From assembly GCA_002345925.1 (NCBI GenBank), contig DDWM01000054.1, forward strand, positions 1 to 39,356: DNA of 39,356 bases. The letters are read 5' to 3'. The notes beneath the pieces were generated by a model. It made no database searches, was not told where the DNA came from, and was given only the letters and a program-made list of their open reading frames with translations. The position numbers and the translations under genes are program-made. Below are positions 1 to 10,306 of the stretch, one piece after another (within the stretch, counting starts at the first letter, position 1; every line of letters begins with the position of its first letter). The DNA comes from Actinobacteria bacterium UBA2286 (lineage in GTDB: Bacteria; Actinomycetota; Coriobacteriia; Anaerosomatales; Anaerosomataceae).

Positions 1-1412
1 CGGCCACGTACCAGTCAAGCGGCGCATTCGGCTTCCGTGACCAGCTGCAGGACTGCCTCGCACTCATCTACGCGCGCCCGGATCTTGTGCGCGAACACAT
101 CATCGAAGCCGCGCGGCACCAGTTCCCCGAAGGCGACGTGCTGCATTGGTGGCAGCCTATATCGGGCCGTGGCGTGCGTACGCGCTTCACCGACGACCGC
201 CTCTGGCTCCCGTTTGTGACCGCCGAGTACATCCACGCGACCGGCGACATGACCGTGCTAGATGTCGAGGTTCCATACATCGAGGGCCCGGCCGTGCCGG
301 AAGACCGCGAGGACCTATACCTGCAAGTGCAGCCATCGGTTCAAGTCGGCAGCGTCTACGAGCACTGCATGGCAGCAATCGAAGTAAGCCGCCCTGTCGG
401 CCAACACGACCTGCCGCTCATGGGCGGCGGCGACTGGAACGACGGCATGAACCGCGTTGGCATCGGCGGCACCGGCGAGAGCGTGTGGATGGCGTGGTTC
501 CTCGACGTCGTCCTGCGCGCCTTCGCACCGATTGCCGAGGCACGCGATGAGAGCGACATCGCCGCAACGCTCAGGGAGCGCGCGGACACACTCGTAGCCG
601 CAATCGAGCGCGAGGCATGGGACGGCGCCTGGTACCGCCGCGCATTCTTCGACGACGGCACCCCTCTCGGCACAAGCCACGCCGAGGAGTGCCGCATCGA
701 CGCCATCGCGCAGGCGTGGGCGATGATCTCAGGTCGCGGAGACGCCAAGCGAGCACGGCGCGCGCTTGAGAGCGTGGAGGAGAAGCTCGTGCGTTGGGAC
801 GACGGGCTCATCGCGCTGCTCACGCCTCCGTTCAACCGCATGGAGCACGACCCCGGCTACATCAAGGGATACGTCCCGGGTGTCCGAGAGAACGGCGGGC
901 AGTACACACACGCCGCCATCTGGGTGGCGCTAGCCTACGCGCTCCTCGGCGATGGCGACGAAGCGGTCGCGCTGCTTGACCTTATCAACCCCGTGAACCA
1001 CGCGCTCGATCAAGAGGCCGCCGAGCGGTACCGCGTTGAGCCGTACGTCATCGCCGCAGATGTGTACGCGGTCGAGCCGCATGTAGGTCGCGGCGGATGG
1101 ACTTGGTACACCGGCTCGGCGAGTTGGTACTACCGCGTCTGCGTCCAGAACATCCTCGGCCTGAATCTTGAGGCCGAGAATGGCGAGCGCTACCTTCGAA
1201 TCGACCCATGCGTGCCTAAGGGTTGGACCGAGTGGACAACGGTGTTCCGCGACGAAGAGGCGACCTATGAGATCTCAGTGGAGAACCCACGGGGCGTCAA
1301 TCGCGGAGTTGAGCGGGTGATCGTAGACGGCGCCGAGCGCGAAGACATGCGCATCCCGCTCGGCGGAGAACCCGGCGTGCACGCTGTGCGCGTGGTAATG
1401 CTCGGCGGGTAG
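1..1412 (+). CDS. GH94 glycoside phosphorylase, NdvB/cyclic beta-1,2-glucan synthase-like, C-terminal part (5' end outside window)
   Basis: The frame is open from the first bases (codons from base 3) to a TAG at 1410, so only the 3' part of the gene is here. The first visible residues include SGAFGFRDQLQD, a hallmark of family GH94 ((alpha/alpha)6 barrel phosphorylases). The GGGDWNDGMN motif (about 423-452) is where GH94 enzymes carry the general-acid aspartate. The late GGWTWYTGSASWYYR and IDPCVPKGW segments resemble the C-terminal end of NdvB-type cyclic beta-1,2-glucan synthases more than stand-alone cellobiose phosphorylases. The likely role is phosphorolysis or chain-length control of a beta-glucan; the glycosyltransferase part, if present, lies upstream of the window. 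It converges on the protease gene with a 3-bp gap and no obvious terminator. The family is confident; the NdvB assignment is moderate. Confidence 0.85.
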   Translation, partial: ATYQSSGAFGFRDQLQDCLALIYARPDLVREHIIEAARHQFPEGDVLHWWQPISGRGVRTRFTDDRLWLPFVTAEYIHATGDMTVLDVEVPYIEGPAVPEDREDLYLQVQPSVQVGSVYEHCMAAIEVSRPVGQHDLPLMGGGDWNDGMNRVGIGGTGESVWMAWFLDVVLRAFAPIAEARDESDIAATLRERADTLVAAIEREAWDGAWYRRAFFDDGTPLGTSHAEECRIDAIAQAWAMISGRGDAKRARRALESVEEKLVRWDDGLIALLTPPFNRMEHDPGYIKGYVPGVRENGGQYTHAAIWVALAYALLGDGDEAVALLDLINPVNHALDQEAAERYRVEPYVIAADVYAVEPHVGRGGWTWYTGSASWYYRVCVQNILGLNLEAENGERYLRIDPCVPKGWTEWTTVFRDEEATYEISVENPRGVNRGVERVIVDGAEREDMRIPLGGEPGVHAVRVVMLGG

Positions 1413-1415
1413 GTC

Positions 1416-3605
<2,190 letters not shown>

Positions 3606-3647
3606 GCAAACTCCTTGGGTTCTCGGCTCGATCCGGGGTCTGTACAG

Positions 3648-3661
3648 CGTTGCACGTTGCA
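3648..3661. repeat. Tandem heptamer CGTTGCA x2 upstream of the protease gene
   Basis: CGTTGCA occurs twice head to tail, followed by CGC, in the 75-bp gap between the dehydrogenase stop and the protease start. It could be an operator or chance; nothing else in the gap identifies a regulator. Confidence 0.35.
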
Positions 3662-3680
3662 CGCTTCGCGCCAAGTGCGA

Positions 3681-4490
3681 TTATTTCCCCAACCATTGCC
3701 GATTCATGAACCGCATGAACGCCATGCTCCCTACCAGGGCCCGAACTCGCACCATCACGCGGGCATAAGCAGCAATCGGGTAACGAAGTCTGTCCGACGT
3801 GTCGGTGATCGCGCGCCAGGTCTCCTCGGCGGCTTGCTCCGGGGTGGAACGATTGGTGATGCCTTCACTGAACCGGTTCATTGCCGAGAGGAACTTCGCG
3901 TAGGGCCCCATCGGCTCGGCGCGCTCGTCCATCGCTTTGTAGATCGGAGTCGCGACGTACCCCGGCTCGACCGCCTTCACGCGGATCCCGAACGGCTTAA
4001 GCTCATGCCAGAGTCCCTCCGAGTACCCCTCCATGGCGTGCTTGGTGGAGTTGTAGCTCGTGAAGAACGGGAAGACCAGCCGCCCGCCTAGCGATGTCAC
4101 GTTCACGACGGTGCCGCTGCCGCGCTCGCGCATCGCGGGCAGGAACTGCTGGATGAGTGAGACCGGCGAGAAGACGTTCACCTGATACAGATCGCGAATG
4201 CGCTCAGGTGGCGTTTCCTCGACGGGTCCATACAGCACGTAGCCCGCGTTGTTCACGATCACATCCGGACAGCCGTGCTCGGCGAGTACGCGAGTGGCAA
4301 GCATAGCCGAGGAGTTCGGGTCAGACGCCTCGAACGAGTACAGCACCGCTGCATCAGGAAGCCCGTACTCCGACGGCGGCTTCACCGTCCGCACGGTGCC
4401 GATGACCGTCCAGCCCGGCTCGGCGGCTACACGCCTGACAAGCGCGTTTCCGATTCCCGACGAGACGCCAGTGATGAGCATGGTTGGCAC
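3681..4490 (-). CDS. Short-chain dehydrogenase/reductase (SDR family NAD(P)-dependent oxidoreductase)
   Basis: A 269-residue classical SDR. The start is taken as the GTG at 4490, because AAGGAG sits five bases upstream and the nucleotide-binding TGVSSGIG motif (residues 7-14) then falls at the normal place; an ATG three codons later is the alternative. Other SDR landmarks are NNAG (80-83), catalytic Ser133, and Tyr146/Lys150 in YNSTK. The GTVRT segment after beta-2 lacks an obvious acidic residue, which would suit NADP(H), but this is only suggestive. The C-terminus is basic and hydrophobic (VMVRVRALVG, MRFMNRQ) and may touch the membrane. The gene is divergent from the FAD oxidoreductase with a 109-bp shared upstream region, so a link to lipid modification is plausible. 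The substrate is unknown. Confidence 0.9.
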   Translation of the reverse strand: MPTMLITGVSSGIGNALVRRVAAEPGWTVIGTVRTVKPPSEYGLPDAAVLYSFEASDPNSSAMLATRVLAEHGCPDVIVNNAGYVLYGPVEETPPERIRDLYQVNVFSPVSLIQQFLPAMRERGSGTVVNVTSLGGRLVFPFFTSYNSTKHAMEGYSEGLWHELKPFGIRVKAVEPGYVATPIYKAMDERAEPMGPYAKFLSAMNRFSEGITNRSTPEQAAEETWRAITDTSDRLRYPIAAYARVMVRVRALVGSMAFMRFMNRQWLGK

Positions 4491-4599
4491 AGGAGCTCCT
4501 TTCAGGCGCACAAGACCGCGACCTCGCAACTGGAAGTCGTTGGGTATATTCCCTTTCAGCGGAATCTTGCGGATTTGCCTGCCTGAGAGGGGTTCCAAG

Positions 4600-5877
4600 A
4601 TGAGACTTGCGGTCATCGGCTCGGGCATTTCTGGTATCTCGGCGGCGTGGCTGCTTTCAGCCGAGCACCAAGTCGATGTGCTGGAAGCGGAAGACGATCT
4701 CGGTGGTCATACGCATACCGTTGATATCAGGGTCGACGGCACCGATGCCACCGCCGATACGGGCTTCATGGTCTTCAACCACCGCACGTACCCGAACCTG
4801 GTCAAGCTCTTCGAGCACTTCAACATCCCCGAACAGGCCGCCGACATGTCGTTCTCGGTGCAGCACTTCAAAGATGACGTGGAGTGGAAGGGTGACCTCG
4901 GCGGGCTCTTCGCTCAACCGGGCAATGCAGTGCGCCCCGCGTTCTGGGGGATGCTTGGCGACGTACTGCGCATGTCGCGCAACGCCGAGCGCCTGCTGGC
5001 CGACCCAACCTGTGACGACCTCACCCTTGGCGAGCTGCTGCAGCGCGAGAAGTACGGACACGAGTTCCTGGAGTGGTACCTCGTGCCCATGGGCGCCGCC
5101 ATCTGGTCGATGCCCACCGGCGCGATGCTCGCCTTCCCGGCTAAGACTTTCCTGCGCTTCTGCGACAACCACGGCTTGCTGCATGTTCTCGGCAAACCGC
5201 AGTGGAAGAGCGTCCCCGGCGGAGCTCGCCGCTACACCCGCGCCCTTGCCGAGAAGGTCAGCGGCCACATCCGCACCGGTGCCCGGGTCACGAGCGTGCA
5301 GCGCTTCTCCGACCGCGTCGATATCCGGCTGCAAGACGGCGAGCAGCTCTCATACGATGGCGTCGTGCTGGCCGCTCATGCGGATCAGACGCTAGCGATG
5401 CTTTCCGATGCCTCCCCTGCCGAGGTAGCGATGCTCGAGTCGTTCCCGTATTCATCGAACGATGTGATCTTGCATACCGACAAGCGGTTCCTGCCTGCGT
5501 CCAAGCGCGCCTGGGCGGCCTGGAATTACGCATCCGACGGTCACGGCAATGCGCCGGTGTCGGTCACGTATCTCCTCAACATCTTGCAGGGCGTGCCGGT
5601 TGAGACGCCGGTCATGGTGACGCTCAACCCGCTACGTGACTGCGACGCTGCGACCATCATCGAACGCCGTGACTTTTCACACCCGCAGTTTGGCCGAGAC
5701 GCCATAGGCGCCCAGGCATCTATCCCCGCACTCCAAGGAGCGAACCGAACATGGTTCGCCGGCGCCTGGCAGCGCTACGGCTTCCATGAAGACGGCCTCA
5801 TCTCCGGACTCAGGGTCGCCGACTCTCTCGGCATCAAACCTCCGTGGGGCGCGATACTCGATCCGGAGGAGCGCTGA
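4600..5877 (+). CDS. FAD/NAD(P)-binding oxidoreductase, amine-oxidase fold (lipid-modification operon)
   Basis: A 425-residue flavoprotein. The N-terminus MRLAVIGSGISGISAAWLL carries the GxGxxG dinucleotide-binding fold, followed by an acidic strand end (VLEAED) and DLGGHTHTV, typical of amine oxidase/phytoene-desaturase-like enzymes. The C-terminal FAGAWQRYGFHEDGLISG matches the flavin-contacting end motif seen in the predicted NAD/FAD-binding proteins that sit beside DUF1365 and CFA-synthase genes. The start ATG is preceded by GAGAGGGG. The frame stays open further upstream but that stretch is antisense to the dehydrogenase. The stop is one base from the DUF1365 start, so the genes are translationally linked. 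A TATATT at 4545-4550 may be a -10 element, without a convincing -35. By comparison with related loci it probably desaturates or oxidises acyl chains of membrane lipids; the reaction is inferred. Confidence 0.88.
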   Translation: MRLAVIGSGISGISAAWLLSAEHQVDVLEAEDDLGGHTHTVDIRVDGTDATADTGFMVFNHRTYPNLVKLFEHFNIPEQAADMSFSVQHFKDDVEWKGDLGGLFAQPGNAVRPAFWGMLGDVLRMSRNAERLLADPTCDDLTLGELLQREKYGHEFLEWYLVPMGAAIWSMPTGAMLAFPAKTFLRFCDNHGLLHVLGKPQWKSVPGGARRYTRALAEKVSGHIRTGARVTSVQRFSDRVDIRLQDGEQLSYDGVVLAAHADQTLAMLSDASPAEVAMLESFPYSSNDVILHTDKRFLPASKRAWAAWNYASDGHGNAPVSVTYLLNILQGVPVETPVMVTLNPLRDCDAATIIERRDFSHPQFGRDAIGAQASIPALQGANRTWFAGAWQRYGFHEDGLISGLRVADSLGIKPPWGAILDPEER

Positions 5878-5878
5878 G

Positions 5879-6667
5879 ATGGAGAGCCGCGTGTATGAGG
5901 GGCTCGTTGCACATGAGCGGTCGCGACCGGTGATCAATCGCTTCCGCTATCGCGTGTACCTGCTCTATCTGGATCTGGCGGAACTGAGCGAGCTGGACGC
6001 CGCGGTCAAGCGCTTCCGCTACAACCGACCCGGCTTGATATCGTTCTACGACCGTGACCATGGGCCGAGAGACGGCACACCACTGCGACCATGGATCGAT
6101 GCGCTTCTCGGCAAGGCTGGCATCGAGCTGGACGGCGGTCCGGTCCGGATGCTGTCATTTCCGCGCAGCCTGGGATTCCGGTTCTTCCCGGCATCGTTCT
6201 GGTACTGCTTCAGCGCTGATGGCGAGCTCAGAGCCGTGCTTGCCGAGGTCCACAACACCTTTGGCGGACAGCACAACTACTTGCTGCATCGCGGCGGAGA
6301 GCCGATGGGTTTCTCGGATGATCTATTCGCGTACAAGGTATTCCACGTATCGCCTTTCATCCCCATGGGTGGCAAGTACCGCTTCCGCTTCACTGCGCCC
6401 GGTGATGCGGTATCAGTGAGCATCCATGAGGACGTCGAAGGCTCGCCGCTTCTGACAGCCGGCGCTTCAGGTCGCGCGCGGCCTATAGACGACCCGACGC
6501 TGCGACAGCTTGCCTGGCGATACGGCCCTATGCCGCTGCGAGCCTGGCTGCTCATCCACTTCCAGGCGATACGACTCGCGCTCAAGCGGGTACGGTTCTA
6601 CAGCGACCCCGGGATGCCCGAGGAGGAGACGACGCTTGACTCGCAAGACTCACTCAATCGCAGTTAG
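5879..6667 (+). CDS. DUF1365 domain-containing protein
   Basis: A 262-residue protein recognised as DUF1365 by an early YEGLVAHER strand, the SFPRSLGFRFFPASFWYCF region (93-111) and VLAEVHNTFGGQHNYLL (about 120-136). No catalytic residue is established for the family that I can point to. The ATG overlaps the region just after the previous stop, with GGAGGAGCG as ribosome-binding site inside the upstream gene. Its 3' end overlaps the methyltransferase start by 32 bp. DUF1365 proteins recur between an FAD oxidoreductase and a CFA-synthase-like methyltransferase in many bacteria, and members of such loci have been tied, in Rhodobacter sphaeroides, to the singlet-oxygen response and unusual membrane fatty acids (from memory). 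Its own biochemical role is unclear; it may be a partner of the enzymes on either side. Confidence 0.9.
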   Translation: MESRVYEGLVAHERSRPVINRFRYRVYLLYLDLAELSELDAAVKRFRYNRPGLISFYDRDHGPRDGTPLRPWIDALLGKAGIELDGGPVRMLSFPRSLGFRFFPASFWYCFSADGELRAVLAEVHNTFGGQHNYLLHRGGEPMGFSDDLFAYKVFHVSPFIPMGGKYRFRFTAPGDAVSVSIHEDVEGSPLLTAGASGRARPIDDPTLRQLAWRYGPMPLRAWLLIHFQAIRLALKRVRFYSDPGMPEEETTLDSQDSLNRS

Positions 6668-7856
6668 CGAGACCCGCTCTGGGCTCGATGCCTTCACGAG
6701 AGGGCTCCTCATCGCGCTCGATCACCTGCCCCTCGGCGAGCTTACTGTGCGGTGGCCGGATGGGCGTGTCTTCACCTTCCACGGACAGCTCCCCGGAACG
6801 GCAGCAAGCATCACCATCCACGAACCCGCGTGCGTTCGGCGCGCCATACTCGGCGGGTCGATCGGCCTCGCTGAAGGCTACATGCTTGCCGAGTGGGACT
6901 CACCCGACCTGACCGCATTCCTGGACTTCGCGGCCGCCAACCTCGATGCCGTCAGCGGACCGGCCTGGCTGAACGCGCCGATGACACCGGTGCACCGCCT
7001 TCGGCACGCACTGCGCTCGAACACGCGCTCTGGTAGTCGGCGCAACATCGAGCATCACTATGACCTCGGCAACAGCTTCTATGAACTGTGGCTCGACCCC
7101 GGCATGACGTACTCGTGCGCGTTGTTTGACGGCACCGACTCCGATCTCTCTGCCGCACAGCAGCGCAAGTGGGATCGCCTTCTCGGCTTGCTGGATATCC
7201 GTCCCGGAGACTCGCTGCTAGAGATCGGCTGTGGCTGGGGCGGCTTTGCGATCCACGCCGCCAAGACCGTCGGAGCACGCGTCACCGGCCTAACCATCTC
7301 GCCTGAGCAACATGCCTGGGCCAAACGCCGTGTTGCCGAGGAGGGTCTATCGGATCGCATCGATATCCGACTGCAGGACTATCGCGATGTTGGCGGCACG
7401 TTCGACCACGTCGCCTCGATCGAGATGTTCGAAGCCGTGGGTGAGCGGTTCTGGCCTACATTCTTCCGTACTGTTCACGACCGTCTCGCCGAGGGTGGGC
7501 AGGCGGCGCTTCAGACGATCACGATTGAGGGGTCGCGGTTTGAGGAGTATCGCTCCAAGCCCGACTTCATCCAACGGTACATCTTTCCTGGCGGCATGCT
7601 GCCCAGCCCCGAACGCTTCGCGACAACCGCCAAGAACGCGGGCCTCGGCGTCACCGAGCCGTTCTTCTTCGGCCACGACTACTCAATGACACTCAGTGCC
7701 TGGGAGTCCCGGTTCGTCGATGCAGTACAGCGGGTCAGGACCATGGGTTTTGATGAAAGATTCGAACGGATGTGGCGCTTCTACCTGTCTTACTGCCAGG
7801 TCGGGTTTCGCCAAGGGTCCATCAACGTCATGCAGGTTGCCCTCAAGCGCCTGTGA
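6636..7856 (+). CDS. Cyclopropane-fatty-acyl-phospholipid synthase family SAM-dependent methyltransferase
   Basis: A 406-residue protein. The TTG at 6636 is preferred: AGGAGGAG precedes it by about seven bases, there is no better ATG, and it gives the usual CFA-synthase length. The N-terminal half (1-120) is the lipid-binding region. HYDLGN (141-146) and the SAM motif LEIGCGWGG (195-203) are diagnostic, followed by FEAVGERFW and RYIFPGGMLPS. It transfers a methylene or methyl group from S-adenosylmethionine to the double bond of a phospholipid acyl chain. With the FAD oxidoreductase and DUF1365 upstream, the product may be a further modified acyl chain (for example methylated-unsaturated or furan-type) rather than a plain cyclopropane. 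It is the last gene of the cluster; no strong terminator follows. Confidence 0.92.
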   Translation: MTRKTHSIAVSETRSGLDAFTRGLLIALDHLPLGELTVRWPDGRVFTFHGQLPGTAASITIHEPACVRRAILGGSIGLAEGYMLAEWDSPDLTAFLDFAAANLDAVSGPAWLNAPMTPVHRLRHALRSNTRSGSRRNIEHHYDLGNSFYELWLDPGMTYSCALFDGTDSDLSAAQQRKWDRLLGLLDIRPGDSLLEIGCGWGGFAIHAAKTVGARVTGLTISPEQHAWAKRRVAEEGLSDRIDIRLQDYRDVGGTFDHVASIEMFEAVGERFWPTFFRTVHDRLAEGGQAALQTITIEGSRFEEYRSKPDFIQRYIFPGGMLPSPERFATTAKNAGLGVTEPFFFGHDYSMTLSAWESRFVDAVQRVRTMGFDERFERMWRFYLSYCQVGFRQGSINVMQVALKRL

Positions 7857-7938
7857 TCTCGCGCCTCTGCCCCGCCGTCCGTCCCCTCGGCCAAGTGGGT
7901 ATGTACACCGTGTCGCGGCGCCACTGAAGGGGGCGAAT

Positions 7939-8565
7939 GTGACAGGTCACAGATTTCTCCTCGCGTGCATGATCTGTCCGCTAGCGCTCGTTAGCTCTGC
8001 TCTCTCTGGTTGCTTGAGTTCCAGCACCCCCGCCCCCGGCGCCGTGGCGGAGTCAGGAGTTGCAGCTAAGAACCCGGATGGAGACACGCCCGAGATGCTC
8101 ACCGTCACCTCCTCTTCATTCTCCGATTCCGGGCTCATCCCCAACGCGTACTGCGCCATTGGCGTGGACGGCGCCTCGAACATATCGCCTCAGCTCTCTT
8201 GGAGCTCACCACCCGAGGGCACCCGATCGATGATCGTTACAATCATCGACCACCACCCGATCGCTCGCATGTGGGTGCACTGGGTCGTCATCGACATCCC
8301 GCCATCGGTGACAAGCCTTGCCGAGGATGCTTCCGGATCTCTCGCAACGCCCATCCTGGAGCTCAAGAACACCACCGGCCGAGCAGGCTACGGCGGGCCA
8401 AAGCCGCCCGTCGGCTCCGGTGACCATGACTACGTTGTGACCGTATACGCGCTCGATATCGAAGCGCCGTCCCTCCCAGAAGAACCCACCGCGGCGGACA
8501 TCGCCCTCGCGGTTGATCGACACACTCTGGCAATGGGCTCCATCACCGGCGTCTTCGGACGCTGA
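7939..8565 (+). CDS. YbhB/YbcL-family (PEBP/Raf-kinase-inhibitor-like) lipoprotein
   Basis: A 208-residue protein from a GTG preceded by GAAGGGGG. The N-terminus is a lipoprotein signal: a hydrophobic stretch ending in LSGC with Cys25 as the predicted lipidated residue, then a Ser/Pro/Ala-rich linker. The rest is a phosphatidylethanolamine-binding-protein fold: ISPQLSWSSPPEGTRS, the ligand-site segment around MWVHWVVIDIP, then GYGGPKPPVGSGDHDYV, where the last histidine and aspartate are typical of the family pocket. The usual DPDAP motif is changed to DHHPI. The protein should sit on the outer face of the membrane. The ligand is unknown for bacterial members. It lies 82 bp downstream of the methyltransferase and 30 bp upstream of the baeRF gene. 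Confidence 0.9.
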   Translation: MTGHRFLLACMICPLALVSSALSGCLSSSTPAPGAVAESGVAAKNPDGDTPEMLTVTSSSFSDSGLIPNAYCAIGVDGASNISPQLSWSSPPEGTRSMIVTIIDHHPIARMWVHWVVIDIPPSVTSLAEDASGSLATPILELKNTTGRAGYGGPKPPVGSGDHDYVVTVYALDIEAPSLPEEPTAADIALAVDRHTLAMGSITGVFGR

Positions 8566-8595
8566 GGCTCCGGCCTCCAACAGAAAGGAACTCCC

Positions 8596-9744
8596 ATGGA
8601 CGCACTGTCACTTACTGACCTCAAGGAACTCTCCCGCCACGGCGGCAACTCGCTCGTGTCGTTGTACATGCAGACGCAGCGCTTTGGGCCCGACAGTCAG
8701 ATCGAGAACGTAGCGAGACTCAAGAATCTGCTCAAGGTCGCCTCGGCTAAGCTTGGCGAAGGTGGTTTGCGGCCGACTGAGGTCGACACGCTGCTCGACC
8801 CAGTGCGCAATCTGGCCGAGGACCGCCCGTTCTGGCTGCGCGCCACCGAAGGACTCGCCGTTTTTGTTGATGGAGACGTCCGGATCTTCCGGCTACCCGC
8901 GGCGCCGCCAGAAGGTGTCTTCGTTAGTGACCGGTTCCATCTACGCCCGCTGCTGACGCTGCTCGGCAGCGACCGTCACTATTACTTGCTGACACTCTCC
9001 CAGAAGCGAGCCCGGCTCCTGCGCGGCACGGCGACGGGGTTGGAAGAGGTCGACCTGGGTGACGTTCCGACAAGCCTTGCAGAGGCGCTTAAGTGGGAAG
9101 ACTTCGAGAAGCGGTCTCTGCAGTTCCACACAGGAACCAGCGGTGCTCCCGGCAACCGATACGCGGCTGTCGCTCATGGGTCGAGCGAACCCGACCCGAA
9201 GGACGAGATACTCCGGTACTTCCGCGGAATCGATCGCGGCATCACCGAGCTGGTACGGGACGGATCACCGCTTGTGTTGGCGGGCGTCGATTACCTGCTG
9301 CCCCTTTACCACGAGGTCAACTCATACTCCGCGCTTATGACCGATGCGGTGACCGGCAACCCTGATTCGGTTGGAGACGATGTGTTGCACGAGCGCTCAC
9401 ATGCAATCGCGGCGGAGGAGTTCGCAGCAGACAAGCGGCTCGCGGCCGAGCGCGTGGAGGACTTGTGGGCAACGCCACGTGCAACTTCCGACCCTGAGAC
9501 CTTCGTCCCCGCCGCAATCCACGGTCGTATAGAAACGCTATTCGTCAGCAGTGAGGCTGAGCTGTGGGGCTCGCTGGATGAGGCAGCTGACACGGTGGCC
9601 ATACACACGTCCCGCCAGCCGGCCGACGTGGATCTGCTCGACGTGGCTGCCCTGCGGACCATCCTCGCCGGAGGCGACGTATTCTCGGTTCCTCCCGCAG
9701 AGATGCCGAGAGATGCAGCTGCCGTGGCGCTGCTGCGATACTGA
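8596..9744 (+). CDS. Bacterial archaeo-eukaryotic release factor (baeRF) family protein
   Basis: A 382-residue soluble protein with ATG preceded by AGAAAGGAA. The N-terminal segment SLTDLKELSRHGGNSLVSLYM resembles the start of baeRF/eRF1-like proteins (cf. baeRF families 3 and 7), followed by a middle region with FHLRPLLTLLGSDRHYYLLTLSQKRARLLRG, the pattern in which domain 2 of these proteins is usually recognised, and a C-terminal region ending VAALRTILAGGDVFSVPPAEMP, like the L7Ae/eRF1 domain 3 end. No GGQ peptide-release loop is visible, so peptidyl-tRNA hydrolysis cannot be assumed. Members have been proposed to act on stalled or hibernating ribosomes, but experimental support is thin. 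It sits between the PEBP lipoprotein and the GbsR-type operon with its own 94-bp downstream gap. Confidence 0.78.
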   Translation: MDALSLTDLKELSRHGGNSLVSLYMQTQRFGPDSQIENVARLKNLLKVASAKLGEGGLRPTEVDTLLDPVRNLAEDRPFWLRATEGLAVFVDGDVRIFRLPAAPPEGVFVSDRFHLRPLLTLLGSDRHYYLLTLSQKRARLLRGTATGLEEVDLGDVPTSLAEALKWEDFEKRSLQFHTGTSGAPGNRYAAVAHGSSEPDPKDEILRYFRGIDRGITELVRDGSPLVLAGVDYLLPLYHEVNSYSALMTDAVTGNPDSVGDDVLHERSHAIAAEEFAADKRLAAERVEDLWATPRATSDPETFVPAAIHGRIETLFVSSEAELWGSLDEAADTVAIHTSRQPADVDLLDVAALRTILAGGDVFSVPPAEMPRDAAAVALLRY

Positions 9745-9769
9745 GCCCGACTCCTTCCAGGTACTCGAC

Positions 9770-9804
9770 TTGACGTTTGCAACGTTTAGAACATACTGAA
9801 CGTT
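9770..9804 (+). promoter_or_regulatory. Promoter with paired AACGTT operator half-sites for the GbsR/ABC operon
   Basis: A -35 TTGACG (9770-9775) and a -10 CATACT (9792-9797) are separated by 16 bp. The palindrome AACGTT occurs at 9781-9786 inside the spacer and again at 9799-9804 just after the -10, exactly 18 bp apart. A regulator bound to both would block RNA polymerase, which suggests autorepression by the MarR/GbsR-type protein encoded next. Binding is inferred. Confidence 0.6.
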
Positions 9805-9838
9805 GGGAACGCTCTATTCGTGACCGGGAGGAGACCAC

Positions 9839-10306
9839 GTGGCCAACACTGAAGATGCAGAGAGGCGTCGGGCGCTCTTTGAGCGCATGACGATGATGAT
9901 GGAAACCCTCGGCTTCCCTCACCTTACCGCGCGCATCTACTCGGCGTTGATGCTTGCCGAGGGCGAAGGCCTCTCAACGAGCCAGATCATCAACGACCTC
10001 GGCATCAGCAAGGCGAGCGTGAGCACATCGATGCAGGTGCTGCTCGCATTCGGTCTTGTAGAACGATATCGCGTCCAGGGGTCACGCGAGGCGCACTACC
10101 GGATGCTCAAGGGCGTCTGGGGACCGATTCTCGCGAAGAAGTTCGAGGCGATGACTGCGATAACCAGCACTGCGCGCGAAGCCCTGAAGATGGCCGAGAG
10201 TGACAAGGCCAAGGAGCGGCTTCAGGAGATGTACGACGTGTACTCCTTCTTCGAGGAGGAGTTCCAGACAGTCATGAAGCACTGGAGAGAGAGAGGCATG
10301 TCATGA
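9839..10306 (+). CDS. GbsR/MarR-family transcriptional regulator
   Basis: A 155-residue winged-helix protein from GTG with GGGAGGAG upstream. The N-terminal helix (MTMMMETLGFPHLTARIYSAL) and the HTH LSTSQIINDLGISKASVS followed by LLAFGLVERYRVQGSREAHY (about 45-90) match the GbsR branch of MarR-like regulators that often control adjacent ABC exporters or osmoprotectant genes. The C-terminal part is helical and probably dimerises. Its stop overlaps the ATPase start (ATGA at 10303-10306), so it is the first gene of the exporter operon and probably represses it from the AACGTT pair upstream. The inducing ligand is unknown. Confidence 0.88.
   Translation: MANTEDAERRRALFERMTMMMETLGFPHLTARIYSALMLAEGEGLSTSQIINDLGISKASVSTSMQVLLAFGLVERYRVQGSREAHYRMLKGVWGPILAKKFEAMTAITSTAREALKMAESDKAKERLQEMYDVYSFFEEEFQTVMKHWRERGMS

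Noticed and set aside
4249..4599. N-terminal extension of the FAD oxidoreductase frame
   Set aside because: It is antisense to the dehydrogenase; the ATG at 4600 has a ribosome-binding site and begins directly with the Rossmann motif.
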